Source of the DNA: Plectrocnemia conspersa
Taxonomy: Eukaryota > Arthropoda > Insecta > Trichoptera > Polycentropodidae
Reading direction: 5' to 3'
Length of the DNA stretch: 64,000 nucleotides
Assembly: GCA_009617715.1 (NCBI GenBank)
Contig: VTFK01000090.1
Span: forward strand, 186,001-250,000
Below are positions 1 to 11,959 of this stretch, piece after piece. The notes under the pieces were generated by a model that did not search any database, was not told the origin of the DNA, and worked only from the letters and a program-made list of their open reading frames with translations. Within the stretch, counting starts at the first letter, position 1; every line of letters begins with the position of its first letter. The position numbers were made by a program, and so were the translations under genes.

Positions 1-307
1 ATATAATTACAGCTCCTTTAGCTGGTGGCGCTTTTGCTAAAGGAATCGGATTCGCTTGGACATTGAGATGTTTGGGTTTGCTGAATGTTATTTACAGTCC
101 CTTACTAGCAGCTTTAGCGTGGAAACTAAATTCCGATATTCAGGTTATTAACATAAACAATACATACTAACAGAAATATAATAATATATTTACATAACCT
201 TACATTTTTAATTTCAGAGTACAAGATTGACTGATTCGCAAAGCAGTGATTGTGAAAACCTTAATCAAGCCATTAGCATGGCAACTTATGGAACTACTTT
301 TGAATGA
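1..307 (+). CDS. 3' end of an SLC18/VMAT-like vesicular transporter (partial)
   Basis: Two terminal exons are visible. The first (frame from base 3, ending at 143) encodes one hydrophobic helix with the motif APLAGGAFAKGIGFAW followed by a second apolar stretch. The second (218-307) encodes a short polar tail ending TYGTTFE and a TGA stop at 305-307. The intron 144-217 has GT..TTTCAG borders and is phase 0. The G-P/A-x-x-GG-x-x-x-x-x-GF-x-W pattern followed by an apolar helix resembles the last membrane segments of MFS transporters of the SLC18 family, which load amines or acetylcholine into synaptic vesicles by proton exchange. The substrate cannot be told from this fragment, and another MFS family is possible. 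A polyadenylation signal AATAAA lies at 323-328. The rest of the gene is left of the window. Confidence 0.6.
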
Positions 308-322
308 AATTATATATAACAT

Positions 323-328
323 AATAAA
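323..328 (+). terminator. poly(A) signal of the SLC18-like gene
   Basis: AATAAA lies 15 bases after the stop codon. The next gene converges from the other strand, with its stop codon at 375-377, so the two 3' ends are separated by only about 70 bases. Confidence 0.5.
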
Positions 329-374
329 GTTTAATACCGCTTCACATAAACTTTAAAAGATATGTTCATAATTG

Positions 375-1090
375 TTAATCTTTCTCATCTCTAAAGTCAC
401 ATATTGCTTGTATTTCACACTCTGGACAGTCCTCAGGTTTGAATAAGATGCACTCGGATCCTGCTGGACAGTAATGATCAATGCACGGATTTCTTAAATC
501 AATACAAGATCTGTAAGCTAAAATAACAATGTTGTTGACACATGATATTTAATATTGTATAACATCAGTTAATTCTTGATATGTATATGGAAATTGTATA
601 ACTTACTTTCAATACAAACGCCTTGAAAGCAACATCCGCCGCAACACTGACCGACTCCGGCACACTGAAATATAAAATGCAATACTGTTAATAAATAATA
701 TCTAATTATTAAACGTTGTGCTCATCATATTTTTAATATGATATGCATATTATATTATTAAATTTTAATCATATTTATATTTTTAAGGATTTGTTTAACA
801 TTTACACATAATTGAAAATCATTTACTTTGATAGATTGGTTTATGTATTCACATCTAACATTTCCAAGTGGAAATTACAGTTAATACTATATTATGCACA
901 TACATAATATCATATTATTAAAATATTATGCATTTCAAGTGAATGATTGTTGATGTAAAGAATCTGCTAACATAATAGAAATAAATAAGTAAAATAAGAA
1001 CTATACTCTTTTTCCATATGCAACACAATCCTGGAGCACAGAGTTGGTAATAAAATTCAACAAACACAACAACACAAGTAATTTCTTCAT
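375..1090 (-). CDS. small secreted cysteine-rich peptide, 94 residues, three exons
   Basis: Exons are 1007-1090, 607-664 and 375-517 (minus strand), joined in phases 0 and 1 with AGA|GTATAG, CAG|TGT, GAAA|GTAAGT and TTTTAG|CT borders. The start ATG (1088-1090) opens a typical signal peptide: MKK, a leucine-rich core, then a polar turn near residue 20. The mature part has about 15 cysteines, including a CAGVGQCCGGCC motif at residues 29-40 and then a region spaced C-x(6)-C-x(3)-C-x(5)-C. The latter looks like a short VWFC- or antistasin-like module (PCIDHYCPAGSEC). Insects encode many such peptides, some of them protease inhibitors. I do not recognise this one and assign no activity. The stop is TAA at 375-377. 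Confidence 0.65.
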
Positions 1091-1616
1091 ATTAGAACGA
1101 ATAAATTATAACTAGCTATTTTAATACTAAAACATTCCCGAGTAACACTTAAATAAGAAACTCTCGCTTGATACTGTATATAATAACAATAAACAGGTAC
1201 TTGCTAGTGTGCAAGCGACTCGTAAATAATTTACTTCTAGACTTACATACATGCTTCTAAAATCACTTGTTCAAACAAGGCATAAATTTAACAACAAAGT
1301 AAATTGCGTAACTATCCAATTGAACGTAAATTGCAATACAGTTTGATCAAGGTGTTACTTTAAAATATTTAATAATATTAAATATTTTTAAGTAATAATA
1401 ATTAATATATTAGTTGTAAAAAATAAATTAAGCATATTAAGTACAGGTGTACAAGTAAATTAGCAATCGGTGCATGAAGAGATTGCGTAATGCAAGTCTT
1501 ATCAAATTTCAAGGACATGATCATATTTCATATAAGTGATTTATGTTACGGTTCAGGACTAAATATAATTAACATATTAATGTTTGGTTGTATTTAAATA
1601 AGTTTATTACCTTATG

Positions 1617-2563
1617 TTATTGCAATACGTGTTGTTTTATCGCTTCTATGAGTGACCTAAAAGATGTTGATAAAATTTGCAGTGCAGGATTTGGTCGTTG
1701 GTTTATAAATAAAACTTCTCGTTTAATGACGTTGTGATTTACTGATAAACTCTCGATTATATTCGTCAATAAAATAATATCATCAATCTGAAATTGCATA
1801 TTAAAATTAATTTAAATTAAATATTTTTATTATAAATTTTTGTAACATAACAATACTTCACTATTATTTTTTAAATTGTGTTTTTCTAATAAAATGATAG
1901 CATTTTCTAATGACGCCAAAAAACCTTTATATATATAAATTGTATTATCTCCATCATTATTATTTAACGTATTTACTGAATACTTCATTGCGTTAACCCA
2001 CAAATGATGAGAAGTTTTAATATTTTCATCTTTAAATTTGAATTCAGAATCATCTTCATCGTCTATTAGAATGCATTCATTCGATAGTTGAGTAAAATTT
2101 TTATTTAAATATAAAAACTGTTTATATTCAGGTGAAATAACATCAAAGTAATTAATTATTTCTTTTAAAAACTCCATGAGAAATTGTGATATTACATTAG
2201 AAGGCTTTATCTGATCGCTTACCTAAAACATCCAAATAATATATACTAAAAACATGTTCTACTAATGTCCACACATAAAAAGGATATTTTGTGTAATATA
2301 AAGAGCAATCATAAAACAAGGTATCAATGTATTCTTATTTTAAATTATGTTACCTCGACAATTTTATTCAAAACATCTATAATCGTATTACAATTATTCA
2401 AATGACCAATAACATTTTCCTTAATGATCATAGCAACAAATTTAATCGTTGCTCCTATATTTCCTTGTGTTACATCATGTTTAAAACTGTTATCGATAAA
2501 GTTCAACTGTAGTTCAGAAGAGATTAAAGCTTGGCACATAAATGAAACTACAGTTCTTTCCAT
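1617..2563 (-). CDS. unrecognised helical protein, 248 residues, three exons
   Basis: Exons are 2354-2563, 1857-2222 and 1617-1787 (minus strand). All junctions are phase 0: GAG|GTAACA, TTTTAG|GTA, GAA|GTATTG and TTTCAG|ATT. The ATG at 2561-2563 starts MERTVVSFMCQALISS. The protein is rich in amphipathic helix-forming stretches, with an acidic patch (IDDEDDSEFKFKDE) near the middle and no signal peptide or membrane segment. This suggests an intracellular alpha-helical, possibly ARM/HEAT-like, protein, but I recognise no family. The second donor (GTATTG) is weak; if it is not used, the protein ends eight codons later at 1830. A TTTATT (AATAAA on the minus strand) at 1603-1608 may be the poly(A) signal. 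It is transcribed in the same direction as the cysteine-rich peptide gene. Confidence 0.6.
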
Positions 2564-2943
2564 TATATTCGGTTACATAGCAGATTAACTAATTAAAGGT
2601 ATTAAATTGGATCAACAAACATCCCTGTGCGTCACTGTTATATTTAAAACCGTTATACAATAAGAATTCATCCCACACTCAATTATGACAAGACAAGTAA
2701 CGTCAAATTTATGTTTTTTAAATTTTGGCCAACGCACTTATTAAATTATCTATTGCGCAGATTTACATAATTTGCTTTTCATATAATATGAAGATTTTAT
2801 TATTTTATTTAACAATTTTCAAAACTATATTTTTTTTTTCAAATTTTTACATAAAAATTTAATTTAGTGAGAACACAATTTTTATTTATCGTTATTAGCG
2901 GGTTTGTCTTAATTTATATTAATCTTCTTTAACAATTAAGCAA

Positions 2944-2980
<37 letters not shown>

Positions 2981-2985
2981 TATAG
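2944..2985. repeat. (ATT)n then (TA)n microsatellite
   Basis: About nine ATT units run directly into about six TA units. Confidence 0.9.
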
Positions 2986-3994
2986 TAGGGATTATTTGCT
3001 AAAATATTAACAAATGATATTTTTTTATTATTAATTAAATAAAAAATAAATAAATAGTGAAGTGTAATTTTTAGAAGGCACGTCAATTTACCCTACAAAT
3101 AACAACAAAATATATAGAATTCAGAATTGATTTATATTAAAAGTTTTACTTTTAATTTTGAAGAATGGGTAATAAGAGAGATTATGAATTAGGCGTGTAA
3201 CCATGGAAACAACAAAACTTAAAATGGCTGTCGTACTTTCAACGTGCATTAAAGTGGAGCAGTGTTGTTATTAGTTTCCAGGGGTGAACTGAACCCGTAG
3301 TCGCCCGGAGCGTTAGAATGAAAAGAAACACCAATTGCTTCAAAAGGGGAAGGGGGCATTTATTATAAATGTGGACGGCATTTGCTAATATTTAACACGG
3401 AATCAATATCTCCGCAAAATAAATTTGGAGATGATATTTGAATAAAATTATTAAAATGACCTTTTTTCCCCTTCTTTCACCCAAGATGATTTTTAAACAA
3501 AAATTTCCGTAACGACTTTTTTTAGCTTTCACAGGAATTTGCTCTGCTTAAATAGCTTTGAAATAAAAAATTCTCAAATCTTTTTTTAGAGTCCAGTGCG
3601 CTGAATGTTCTCGGGCCGGCCCTGTTCGTTTCTTTAGTACTGAAAGACCCATTCAAATTATATATATTTTTCAACAAAAAATTCCATTAAAATGAAAGTA
3701 AAAATAAACGTAGCTCTGAAAGTGTAGCAATGTTCTCAAACGTCTTAGAATTCTCCTAAATAAGGTAGTATATTTAATACCCACATATATTGTAATTTTA
3801 ATAGCTTTTGAGTGACAATACAATATTTTTTTTTGAAATTCCTATGTATATTTTGATCAGGTTTTGAATAAAGAAATACAGTTCTCTTTCTGTTCCATTG
3901 GGAGCGTTTTTTATCTTTGGTTACAACCTGGCAGATGTATGCCCAATGCATTGTAACGGATTAAATTAGTACCAACTGATGACTTGTGAATAAA

Positions 3995-4034
3995 TAATAA
4001 TTGTAAATAAATAAATTATTATTTACAATTATTA
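3995..4034. repeat. perfect hairpin, 16-bp arms
   Basis: TAATAATTGTAAATAA at 3995-4010 is the exact reverse complement of the 16 bases at 4019-4034, with an 8-base spacer. No coding context. Confidence 0.85.
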
Positions 4035-4467
4035 GATGACACTTTGCAGCTGGGGATGGTTTGTATTGTAAAAATTATATTTAAATAACGATTTATGATA
4101 TTCTTGAGACTATTGTTAAAAATCTCAAAAAATAATATTTCATTAAATTTAAAAAAAATTAAAAAAGATTTGACTTCCGGTAATATTCCTACAGTTTCTC
4201 TACTAAATTTAATTTCGTTGTGGGGACTAATAAGCATTTCAATTTAGTCTGAAGTTACATCATATTATTTTTATTAAAAATTATTAAAAATAAACAAATA
4301 TGTATTTAAATCATGAAACTTAGAATGCAATAATTCAAATGTCAAAAAATAATGAACTCAAAATGGCTGTCAGATTTAATTTTTACGAACGGCAACATTA
4401 AGTGACGGTGCGGGTGTCAGTGCGGCGGAGGTCGCTGAGCCATTTGGTCGCGGTTGGGGTGCGCGGG

Positions 4468-4795
4468 ATGGCGGGATGCCGGCGAAGGCTCTCTCCTGCG
4501 CACCCGGCCATCTCGAGTCTTCGAAATCGGTGAGTTTTCACCTTAAATTGTATAAGAATAGTTCGCCATTGACATTTACCAACCCTTGCTCGTTTTTTAT
4601 TCCCATTCTCCATACAAGTGGGTGAACCACTACCTTCCTCTTCCGCATTCTATTCCTATTTTTATTCATAGATTCCGCCGGGGATTAGTGTTCCAATATG
4701 GCACATATGAAGCATTGAAACGTATGGAAAGGTGTGGGACAGTTTATGAGGCAATTTTCATTCATCTTATGCCCGAAATGAAACGATGTAAATAG
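4468..4795 (+). CDS. candidate spliced microprotein, 61 residues, two exons
   Basis: Exon 1 (ATG 4468-4470 to 4529) lies in a GC-rich patch and ends AATCG|GTGAGT. Exon 2 (4672-4795) follows a strong pyrimidine-rich acceptor ending TTCATAG. The split arginine codon keeps frame, and the reading ends at TAG 4793-4795, with AATAAA at 4802-4807 just behind. The product begins MAGCRRRLSPAHPAISSLRN: arginine-rich, no acids in the first 25 residues, amphipathic, as in mitochondrial presequences. It ends with KRMERCGTVYEA and a cysteine-containing tail. I do not recognise it. In support: donor, acceptor, frame and poly(A) signal agree. Against: it is short and no homolog is known to me. Upstream, ATGGCTGTC at about 4363 opens a short uORF that stops just before this frame. 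Confidence 0.45.
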
Positions 4796-4801
4796 ATGAT
4801 C

Positions 4802-4807
4802 AATAAA
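4802..4807 (+). terminator. poly(A) signal for the microprotein candidate
   Basis: AATAAA seven bases after the stop at 4795, followed by a T-rich tract. Confidence 0.45.
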
Positions 4808-4829
4808 CAATGGAAATTTTTATTTTATT

Positions 4830-7800
4830 TTTGGTCTCACTCTTGTGTTTATTGCATATGCATACAAAACACATGTTATCTTACATAAATATATATTTTT
4901 TTTTAATTTTAAAATTTACTTATACTGGAGAATTTTTGTGTGTAATGTTAAATGTGGAGTAATGAAATATGTCACACATGGAACATTAAGTTTCTAAAGC
5001 ATGTTTCATTTACTGTATGAATAAAATTAAATAATGATTTTTATTTTGTGTGTTATAAATTGCAAATTAATGTTAAATGACATTAATATTCTGTTATTGT
5101 ATTTTGTTTTTGTTATGTAGTTTGATAAACAATGAAATTTTTAATTTCTTTTTATTAGCAAAAACATCGCGTTTGATTAAAATATCAACATAATCTGTTA
5201 ATTTATATTAATAATGATAAAGATCTACAAATATAAAAACTTTATATAATTTTTATAGAAATGTAGAGCTTAGCTCATTAGTAGTATCTCTATCGAAATC
5301 AACCGAATATATTGAATGAAAACAGCATTGCGCAATATATTTGATGAATAATTATTTGTATTAACTATTGAGATAATATCGTTGGTTGTGAATAAGTTGA
5401 CAACTCAAGATATATGGAATTTTAAATTAATTGTTTTTTGCGGTTTATGCTGATGTCTCCATGGTGTGAATTAAGAATAAGCTTGATGTTCAATAACTTT
5501 AGTATAACGACAGTATAATTTTATAGCTTGCTGTGACATCTAAATTATCCTTTAAATAAAAACTAGATAATTAAAAAAACACCACAAAAACAATAAATGT
5601 ATTTTGTACAAATTGTCAAACCTTACAATTGTTATCTTCAACTTAAAAACTTATACACGCTAACATTAGATTGTATATTAAACATTTACATACATAAATA
5701 TATATGTATAATATTTAAGCACAGTTGTCCTTTAAATATGGAATTTACTGTCATTGTGGTCATACACGCATTATTACTTTTTTTAAATATTGTTTTTAGG
5801 TAAAAATAATAATGGATCTTTAATAATTGTTTTCGGCTAAAAACACCATAATATATTCTAAATAAAATATTTACAAAAAAAATATAGTAATTTAAAATAA
5901 ATATGACAAAAGATTAAGGAAAAAAAAAATGGTTGTTAATTTCCATCATTTTATAAGAATGTCAGTCATACTCACAAAAGGCAGTAATAATACTCGCAAT
6001 ATACATGTGACAAAACGATAAATTAGTTAGATTACAGGTTGTTGCTAGTATACATAAACAATTTCTGAGCATTCTGGGATTAAACATACCAGATATACGA
6101 TATAATATATCAGATACTGGACTCCTAGTATTTCAGCCGAATTGTAAAACCAAAATATCAGTATTGTTTATATAAGTCGGCAATTTTGCACTTACTTAAA
6201 TTATTAGGTATTAAAAGCACAAACGTATGTCTTGTATCTGGACATAAATATGTTACTCCTGCCCAATGTTTTATTTTACTGCCAATTTTGCTTCTGTACA
6301 TACCACATCTATGGAAATTCATGCTGTAATGTATTTATTTACATTATTTTACTTTAGTTATTTAGCATTATATATATTACTTCACTAAACAAACAATTAA
6401 AAGGTATATTTTAACATTTTATGAACACACTTGTTAAAAATCTCTCTTAATCTTCTTTATCACCATATTGCTGTTATTTTTAGATTATACTATCATTATA
6501 TATCTAACAACCTCGTACATTGCTATGATTTACATGTATACTTGTGAAACATGTGTGATATTTCATACATACTTACTGTCAAACAAGCTGTTCAAACACA
6601 ATGTGTTATTAATACAATACAATGCTCATTCTTTCCCTTTCATAAACAAAACACCAAGAAATACTTCTGTTATGGCTCAAAACACTATGGACTTTCAATA
6701 ACAAAACCCTATTGTCAGCATTATGTACATTGAATATTGTGAATATCATATATTTTTGAAAAATTCACAGTAGCTTCCCGTTATAACTACTTTAATCAAA
6801 TGTAAACACTTGTAGTGTAATAGTCACTCCATATCAGGTAATTCTAGTTTACATATTGACATATTAACATTATCAGGAATGTGTTATTTGATCGTTCAAT
6901 AATGTTTTGGATTTTTTCTATGTAAACAACTCACACTATACTTACGATAGCCATTGTTGCGTTAAGTCAATACCCTTGTGTGTTTATATATTGCATACAT
7001 AATAACTTGAATGTTTATACAACTTAAATATAGAAATATACATGCGTTATTTGCGTATGAATATAACTTTTATGCACGTCTTACATGTTTCTAAAGAACA
7101 AATGAGATATTGAATACCGTGCAATTGAGCGAATGCATGTTTAAAACTAGACTTAATATGAAAATTCATTCAGGTTATATTGTATTATATATTTCATAAT
7201 ATTATCATTGTCACTTCCATATACACACTGACCTTACCGTGGACTTGATAAACGTTTTCATGTATTAAAAACTAGTACTAGTATTATTATTATTATTTAA
7301 TTAGTGATGCTGATTTTGAGTGTTTTGAAGGTCTTATAGAGTATTATACAATCACAATGGTGATTGGCAGCTCCAAATAGAGAGGCAAATGATTTAGAAA
7401 ATTGACCCAAATTGTATCCACACAAATTGCTACATAGGAATAGCGCATGATGAATGAACGTAACGACGACTGGTATTTGAAATCACACTCAATTAACGCA
7501 CTTTTTGAGTAATTGTGTCACACACCCACCAGAGTAGGTGTACAGTAGCAAAGGTCATTCAATAATTCCCATAAACGAATTATGTTTCATATATAAATTT
7601 TAATAGAGGTCATAATTGCCAATATGCGTATGTATTAAATACATATATGATACAGCTTTACATTTGACTTTGCAAAGTTACCCTTTAGGACCCTGCTTAA
7701 ATAAAGACACTTTTCCACCTCTCCCCAGCCACCTCACCCTTGATATTTAAATGTGCATTATATTGAATTCCAACCGCTTAAAATTTTGTTCAGCTGCATT

Positions 7801-9200
7801 TTAGGACCACGAAGAAATGTATAATATAATAAATGCTATCTATCTATTATTATCTAATATAATAAATGCTATATGATAGTTGTGCTCTAAGACATTATAC
7901 AAATATTGTGACTTTTCATCCCATATCACCCCACCTGAACAAAATTTTGCATAAATCATTACTCTTAAGGAGGCATAGGCACAAAATTTTAACCTGTTTT
8001 CGTTTTTATGATATTAGTATATCTCTTTCAGAAAAACAACTTCCTTATGTATGTATGTAAATATAAAAATACTGATTAGGATCACTTGTATTTTTATATT
8101 CAATATTAATCAGAAAAAATCTAGGCACACTGACCACTAGTAGATATAACAGTGTAATAGACATATCAAATATAAACCACATTTGTGGCTTTTCACCACA
8201 GTTCATCTAATTACTTGGTTAACTAATATTTTATATTACTACTATCGCATTAATTGCAATCAGTATACAGCTAGGGCTTTCAATACAGGTGTGCTAAATA
8301 TGAGTATCTCGTTATTCTGGCCAAGTTTTCAATGTCGAAATAAAATAGTATTTTTATATTAATATGCTCACCTACTTATTTACATTGTAGGTGAGCTACC
8401 AATTTATTTACATTGTAGTCATTAAGTGCGCGAAAAAACTCACACAATTGTTTTGTATTTTTACCTACATATATTTTGCCGACACGACAAATATACAAAA
8501 GTAAACAGTTGCGCGAATCTCTTTAAGATTAGGATTTTACTATCCATATATTTTTATTTATTTATTGTGAATATTCCATTGCACCAGGACAATCGCTATC
8601 ACAATTAAGAACTAAGTAACGAGTAAAATGCCAGTATCAAATCAAAGTCTTTAAATTAGTTATATATATATTATTAATTATAAAGTAGTGTAACATATAG
8701 TTTCAATAAGGGTCGCTATATACAACAATGAGTTTTTAACGTTAATTGTTATATTATATTATTTTGTTTAAACGATATAATACGACTTAAATTAGTATTT
8801 TTTTCAAGTTACTTGATCAGTTAAAGTCATTATTGAAAAAAATGCAATACCGATATTCTGGGACTAAATTTTAAAAATACTGAAATTAAATCAACATCTA
8901 AGTGCGATTTAGTTTATCACCTTGATATTAACAAGATCGGAATTATAATTTAAAAAATGGAGTTCACGTATAATTCATCAATGGAAATGTATTTAAATGC
9001 AATATTTTATAAAGAATCAGAAAATCTATATATGTTCGAAATTATTTTGTCTACTGAGATAGTTTCTTTCTACATATTGATAAATAATACTGATCATCCT
9101 AAGTTTACTTCTTCGTCTGAACCCTACGGTAGAAGTTTGCGTAATAGTAACTTTAATAAATATATAAATAATATCAGAGAAAGTATTTTTGTATATAAAT
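4830..9200. other. AT-rich gene-poor stretch
   Basis: No supportable gene. Short ORFs occur by chance, for example 8957-9202 (+), whose composition looks like AT-rich noise. A 14-base sequence AAAATTTTGTTCAG near 7775 recurs inverted near 7936. The phrase AATATAATAAATGCTAT is directly repeated near 7822 and 7857. Confidence 0.5.
8366..8418. repeat. hairpin overlapping a 28-bp-spaced direct repeat
   Basis: GCTCACCTAC (8366-8375) pairs perfectly with GTAGGTGAGC (8387-8396). TTATTTACATTGTAG in the loop (8376-8390) recurs at 8404-8418. Confidence 0.85.
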
Positions 9201-9510
9201 AATTCAACTGCTTTTTGGGCTCATCGATCAACCAGTCAGGTGGTTGAACCATATTAATAAATATGTATGTATTATAAATAACCCGCATATTGCTAATAAG
9301 CCACCGTTGTCGCTTTGTTGCTTTTGTATCAGATGTAATTTTGGGACAAGCGCCTTTTGTTGTGCGTCATTATTGCCGTTTAATGTCTCGAATACACCGG
9401 CGTGTCGCTGCCCATATGTTACGCATTGCGCGCTGTGCCGGTGTGTCCGAGGCCTTATTGTTATTTTCACGCGGATTTGCATCGAAATGGCTTAACGAAT
9501 AATTGCAGTT
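9200..9510. other. higher-GC island, open in several frames
   Basis: This 300-base patch is clearly richer in GC than its flanks and is open on both strands (two plus frames and one minus frame of 70-84 codons), so coding cannot be decided by length. A small hairpin TCAACC...GGTTGA sits at its left edge (about 9228-9246). It could be a conserved noncoding element, a promoter or a short exon. Confidence 0.35.
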
Positions 9511-11640
9511 AACATGTTAACCGCCACCCATTGTATTCTTTCATTTGTACAAGCGTCATCGATTTTGCGAGTGACTTCAAAAATAGATCATGCATATTGC
9601 TTGTAACAATGCTGTTCGTTTCGGCCATGCTCCATTCCAAAAATATTTTTCTTATTAATCAAACGTTTTGTCAATTGCAAAACTAAGACACGATATTTAA
9701 ATCAAGCTACATATATAATACATATATGATACAATTTATAGAAAATATAAAATAGTGTATGAATTAATATAATAAACACCCACTGCACTAAATTTATTAT
9801 AGATTACTTTTAAGACCCCCCAAGGTGAGAATTAATTAATTATCGAAAAAAAGTTATAATATCTACTAAAGCGTTGGGTGGTCTGTCAAATGAACCCACT
9901 CGCATTGCACAAAAATAAGTATCACAGTATATTTAAAACTAACGAGTGAAAATATGTTAAATCCATTTTTATAAGGGAGTCGATATATTATATACATACT
10001 ATGTATATATATATATAGCAAATATTTTAAATGACAATTAACATCTTGCCATTAATGTGTTTCGACATTTTACTGTTACAAAGAAAAGAAAAATGTTGAA
10101 TTTATTTATTTAGTATACCGAATTCATATGATAAGAATATTAGAGGTTGTCTTCCACGTTCTTCATAAAACATTTTTAGCTGTATCTAACGAAATAGGAT
10201 TAAAATAGTTTTATTTGCCATTGTACAGCACATACGACGTAATCATTTAGCTGTTAACTACAGTGTCATAGTCAAATCGATAAAACGTGTAATAAAGAAA
10301 AATAAAATAGTATCTTCATCTAAAATATATTTATAAAATCATTTATTAATTAACATGTTTTTGCCTAATATTATAAATTAATATCCAAATCTTAGGCGTA
10401 TTGCTCAATTGGTCAGTGTTTCTCTAACTTTTCTATGTACATATTTCTTTGAAAATTATATTTTCGTTTCGGTACTATATAATACATAGAAAATACGCCC
10501 CTCGTAAGCACGGGTTGTGTATCTAAGGGGTTCAGACCCTCGGCGACGTGCCATCTGCGGGTTATCGAAATCATTATTGAAAAAAGATACGCTTTGGTTA
10601 TCGAAATCATTATTGAAAAAAGTATCGGATACGCGTTTTTAATGGATTTTTAGAATATTTGCTTTATGGGATATACATATGCATATTTTTTATTGTGTGA
10701 TACATCTGTATTTAGACAATTATCCGAAAAGGCTCGTCAACTAAAGAGTTAAGTATGATGTGCTAGATATGTATTATTGTAATTATCTTAATATAATTGA
10801 TAAAATCAGATAATAATTGCGAAACACAATAGATCACCTAAATAAGAAAATGTAAGATATTTTTTGTATGTATAATATTTATACATATATTATAAAGTCA
10901 ACAATGCTTAAGTACTTGGCAGAGTGCATGGTTTATAAAAATAATTTTAATTACTTAGTGTTCAGAGTGATTTCTCAAAATTTAAAACATGTTTATTTAT
11001 ATATTATTATCTAATTGTATAGTGTGAATACAGTGCGAAATCTGCGATTAATATAAATATCAATAATTAAATTTATTTATTATTAATTTAATTAAAAGTA
11101 TCAATAATTTTTAGGTTAGTTGTTTTCCCTCTTATCAGAAACTTGATACGCATAATATTTTTATTGCGTATCCAATATATTTAACTAAAGTTATTACATT
11201 TTTAAATTAAAAAGTTCTTTTTTGTAAGTGTAATAAAATAAACTTATTTAATTTTTATGTTCAAACATATAAAACATAGTTCAAGTATATTTAAATAAGT
11301 GTGAAATGATTTTCACAAGTTAATGAAAGCTTAATTTTTTTTATTATACTTTGGAAAATGATGCAAGTTTAATTCATGGTGTATATAATTAGCACTTTAT
11401 TTTCTCATATGGTATACTATCTTGGTATTCTAGCATTAAACGGCCATTTAACTAATGTTAACAATTATGAATAAAATGAACTGCATAATAAAAAAAAAAA
11501 ATAAAAGGTATGCCTAATTATTTAAAATACAACCCTAGTTAGAAAACACTTTGTAAATTGATTGGTTTCAATAATCGAAATTTAATCAACATTTAACAAA
11601 TATTACAATAAACTGTTATAATAAAGTAGCCGATGCTGTA
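9511..11640. other. AT-rich stretch with a 36-bp tandem duplication
   Basis: No gene seen. A 36-base unit beginning GGTTATCGAAATCATTATTG at 10560-10595 is repeated for at least 27 bases at 10596-10622. Confidence 0.5.
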
Positions 11641-11648
11641 ATCTCTGT

Positions 11649-11909
11649 TTAGTTACATAAAGTTCTGCTGCAGAAAATTGTTTCTGAGATAGCATATAGA
11701 GACGTTTTGTGTTTTTCACCTGTTGATTCGAAGATATCGAGTTCCATAATGAGATTTTTTAATCTTTCCTGTCTAATATTTAGACTTTTCAGCCTCAAAT
11801 ATAGTATCGTTTCTTGTGTATCTTTGTTTATCTTACTACATGTAGAGTCAGAAAGCAAAGCAAAAAGGCGACTTAACATCTGCTTTGCAGAATATATTAA
11901 CATAGACAT
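11649..11909 (-). CDS. doubtful small ORF, 86 residues from the first ATG
   Basis: A minus-strand frame runs from the ATG at 11907-11909 (MSMLIYSAKQMLSRLF...) to TAA at 11649-11651, and stays open about 19 codons upstream with no other ATG. The predicted protein has a mixed, protein-like composition with an amphipathic helix (KSLNIRQERLKNLIMELD). A rival plus-strand frame of similar length overlaps it. No splice acceptor with a pyrimidine tract is visible upstream, no family is recognised, and it may be chance. Confidence 0.3.
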   Translation of the reverse strand: MSMLIYSAKQMLSRLFALLSDSTCSKINKDTQETILYLRLKSLNIRQERLKNLIMELDIFESTGEKHKTSLYAISETIFCSRTLCN

Positions 11910-11959
11910 GGTTGGCAAAGTTCCCAAACTTTTTTCTTCTATTTGCTTTTTGTAATTTT

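Larger units (their letters stand above)
2564..4390. other. AT-rich intergenic stretch
   Basis: No gene is supportable. It holds an (ATT)n/(TA)n microsatellite near 2944-2985, a less AT-rich patch at 3190-3330 with no open frame of note, and a perfect hairpin at 3995-4034. The short ORFs here are AT-rich noise. Confidence 0.5.

Noticed and set aside
8957..9202. 81-codon plus-strand frame starting MEFTYNSS
   Set aside because: Composition matches AT-rich noise; no family, no promoter or poly(A) arrangement.
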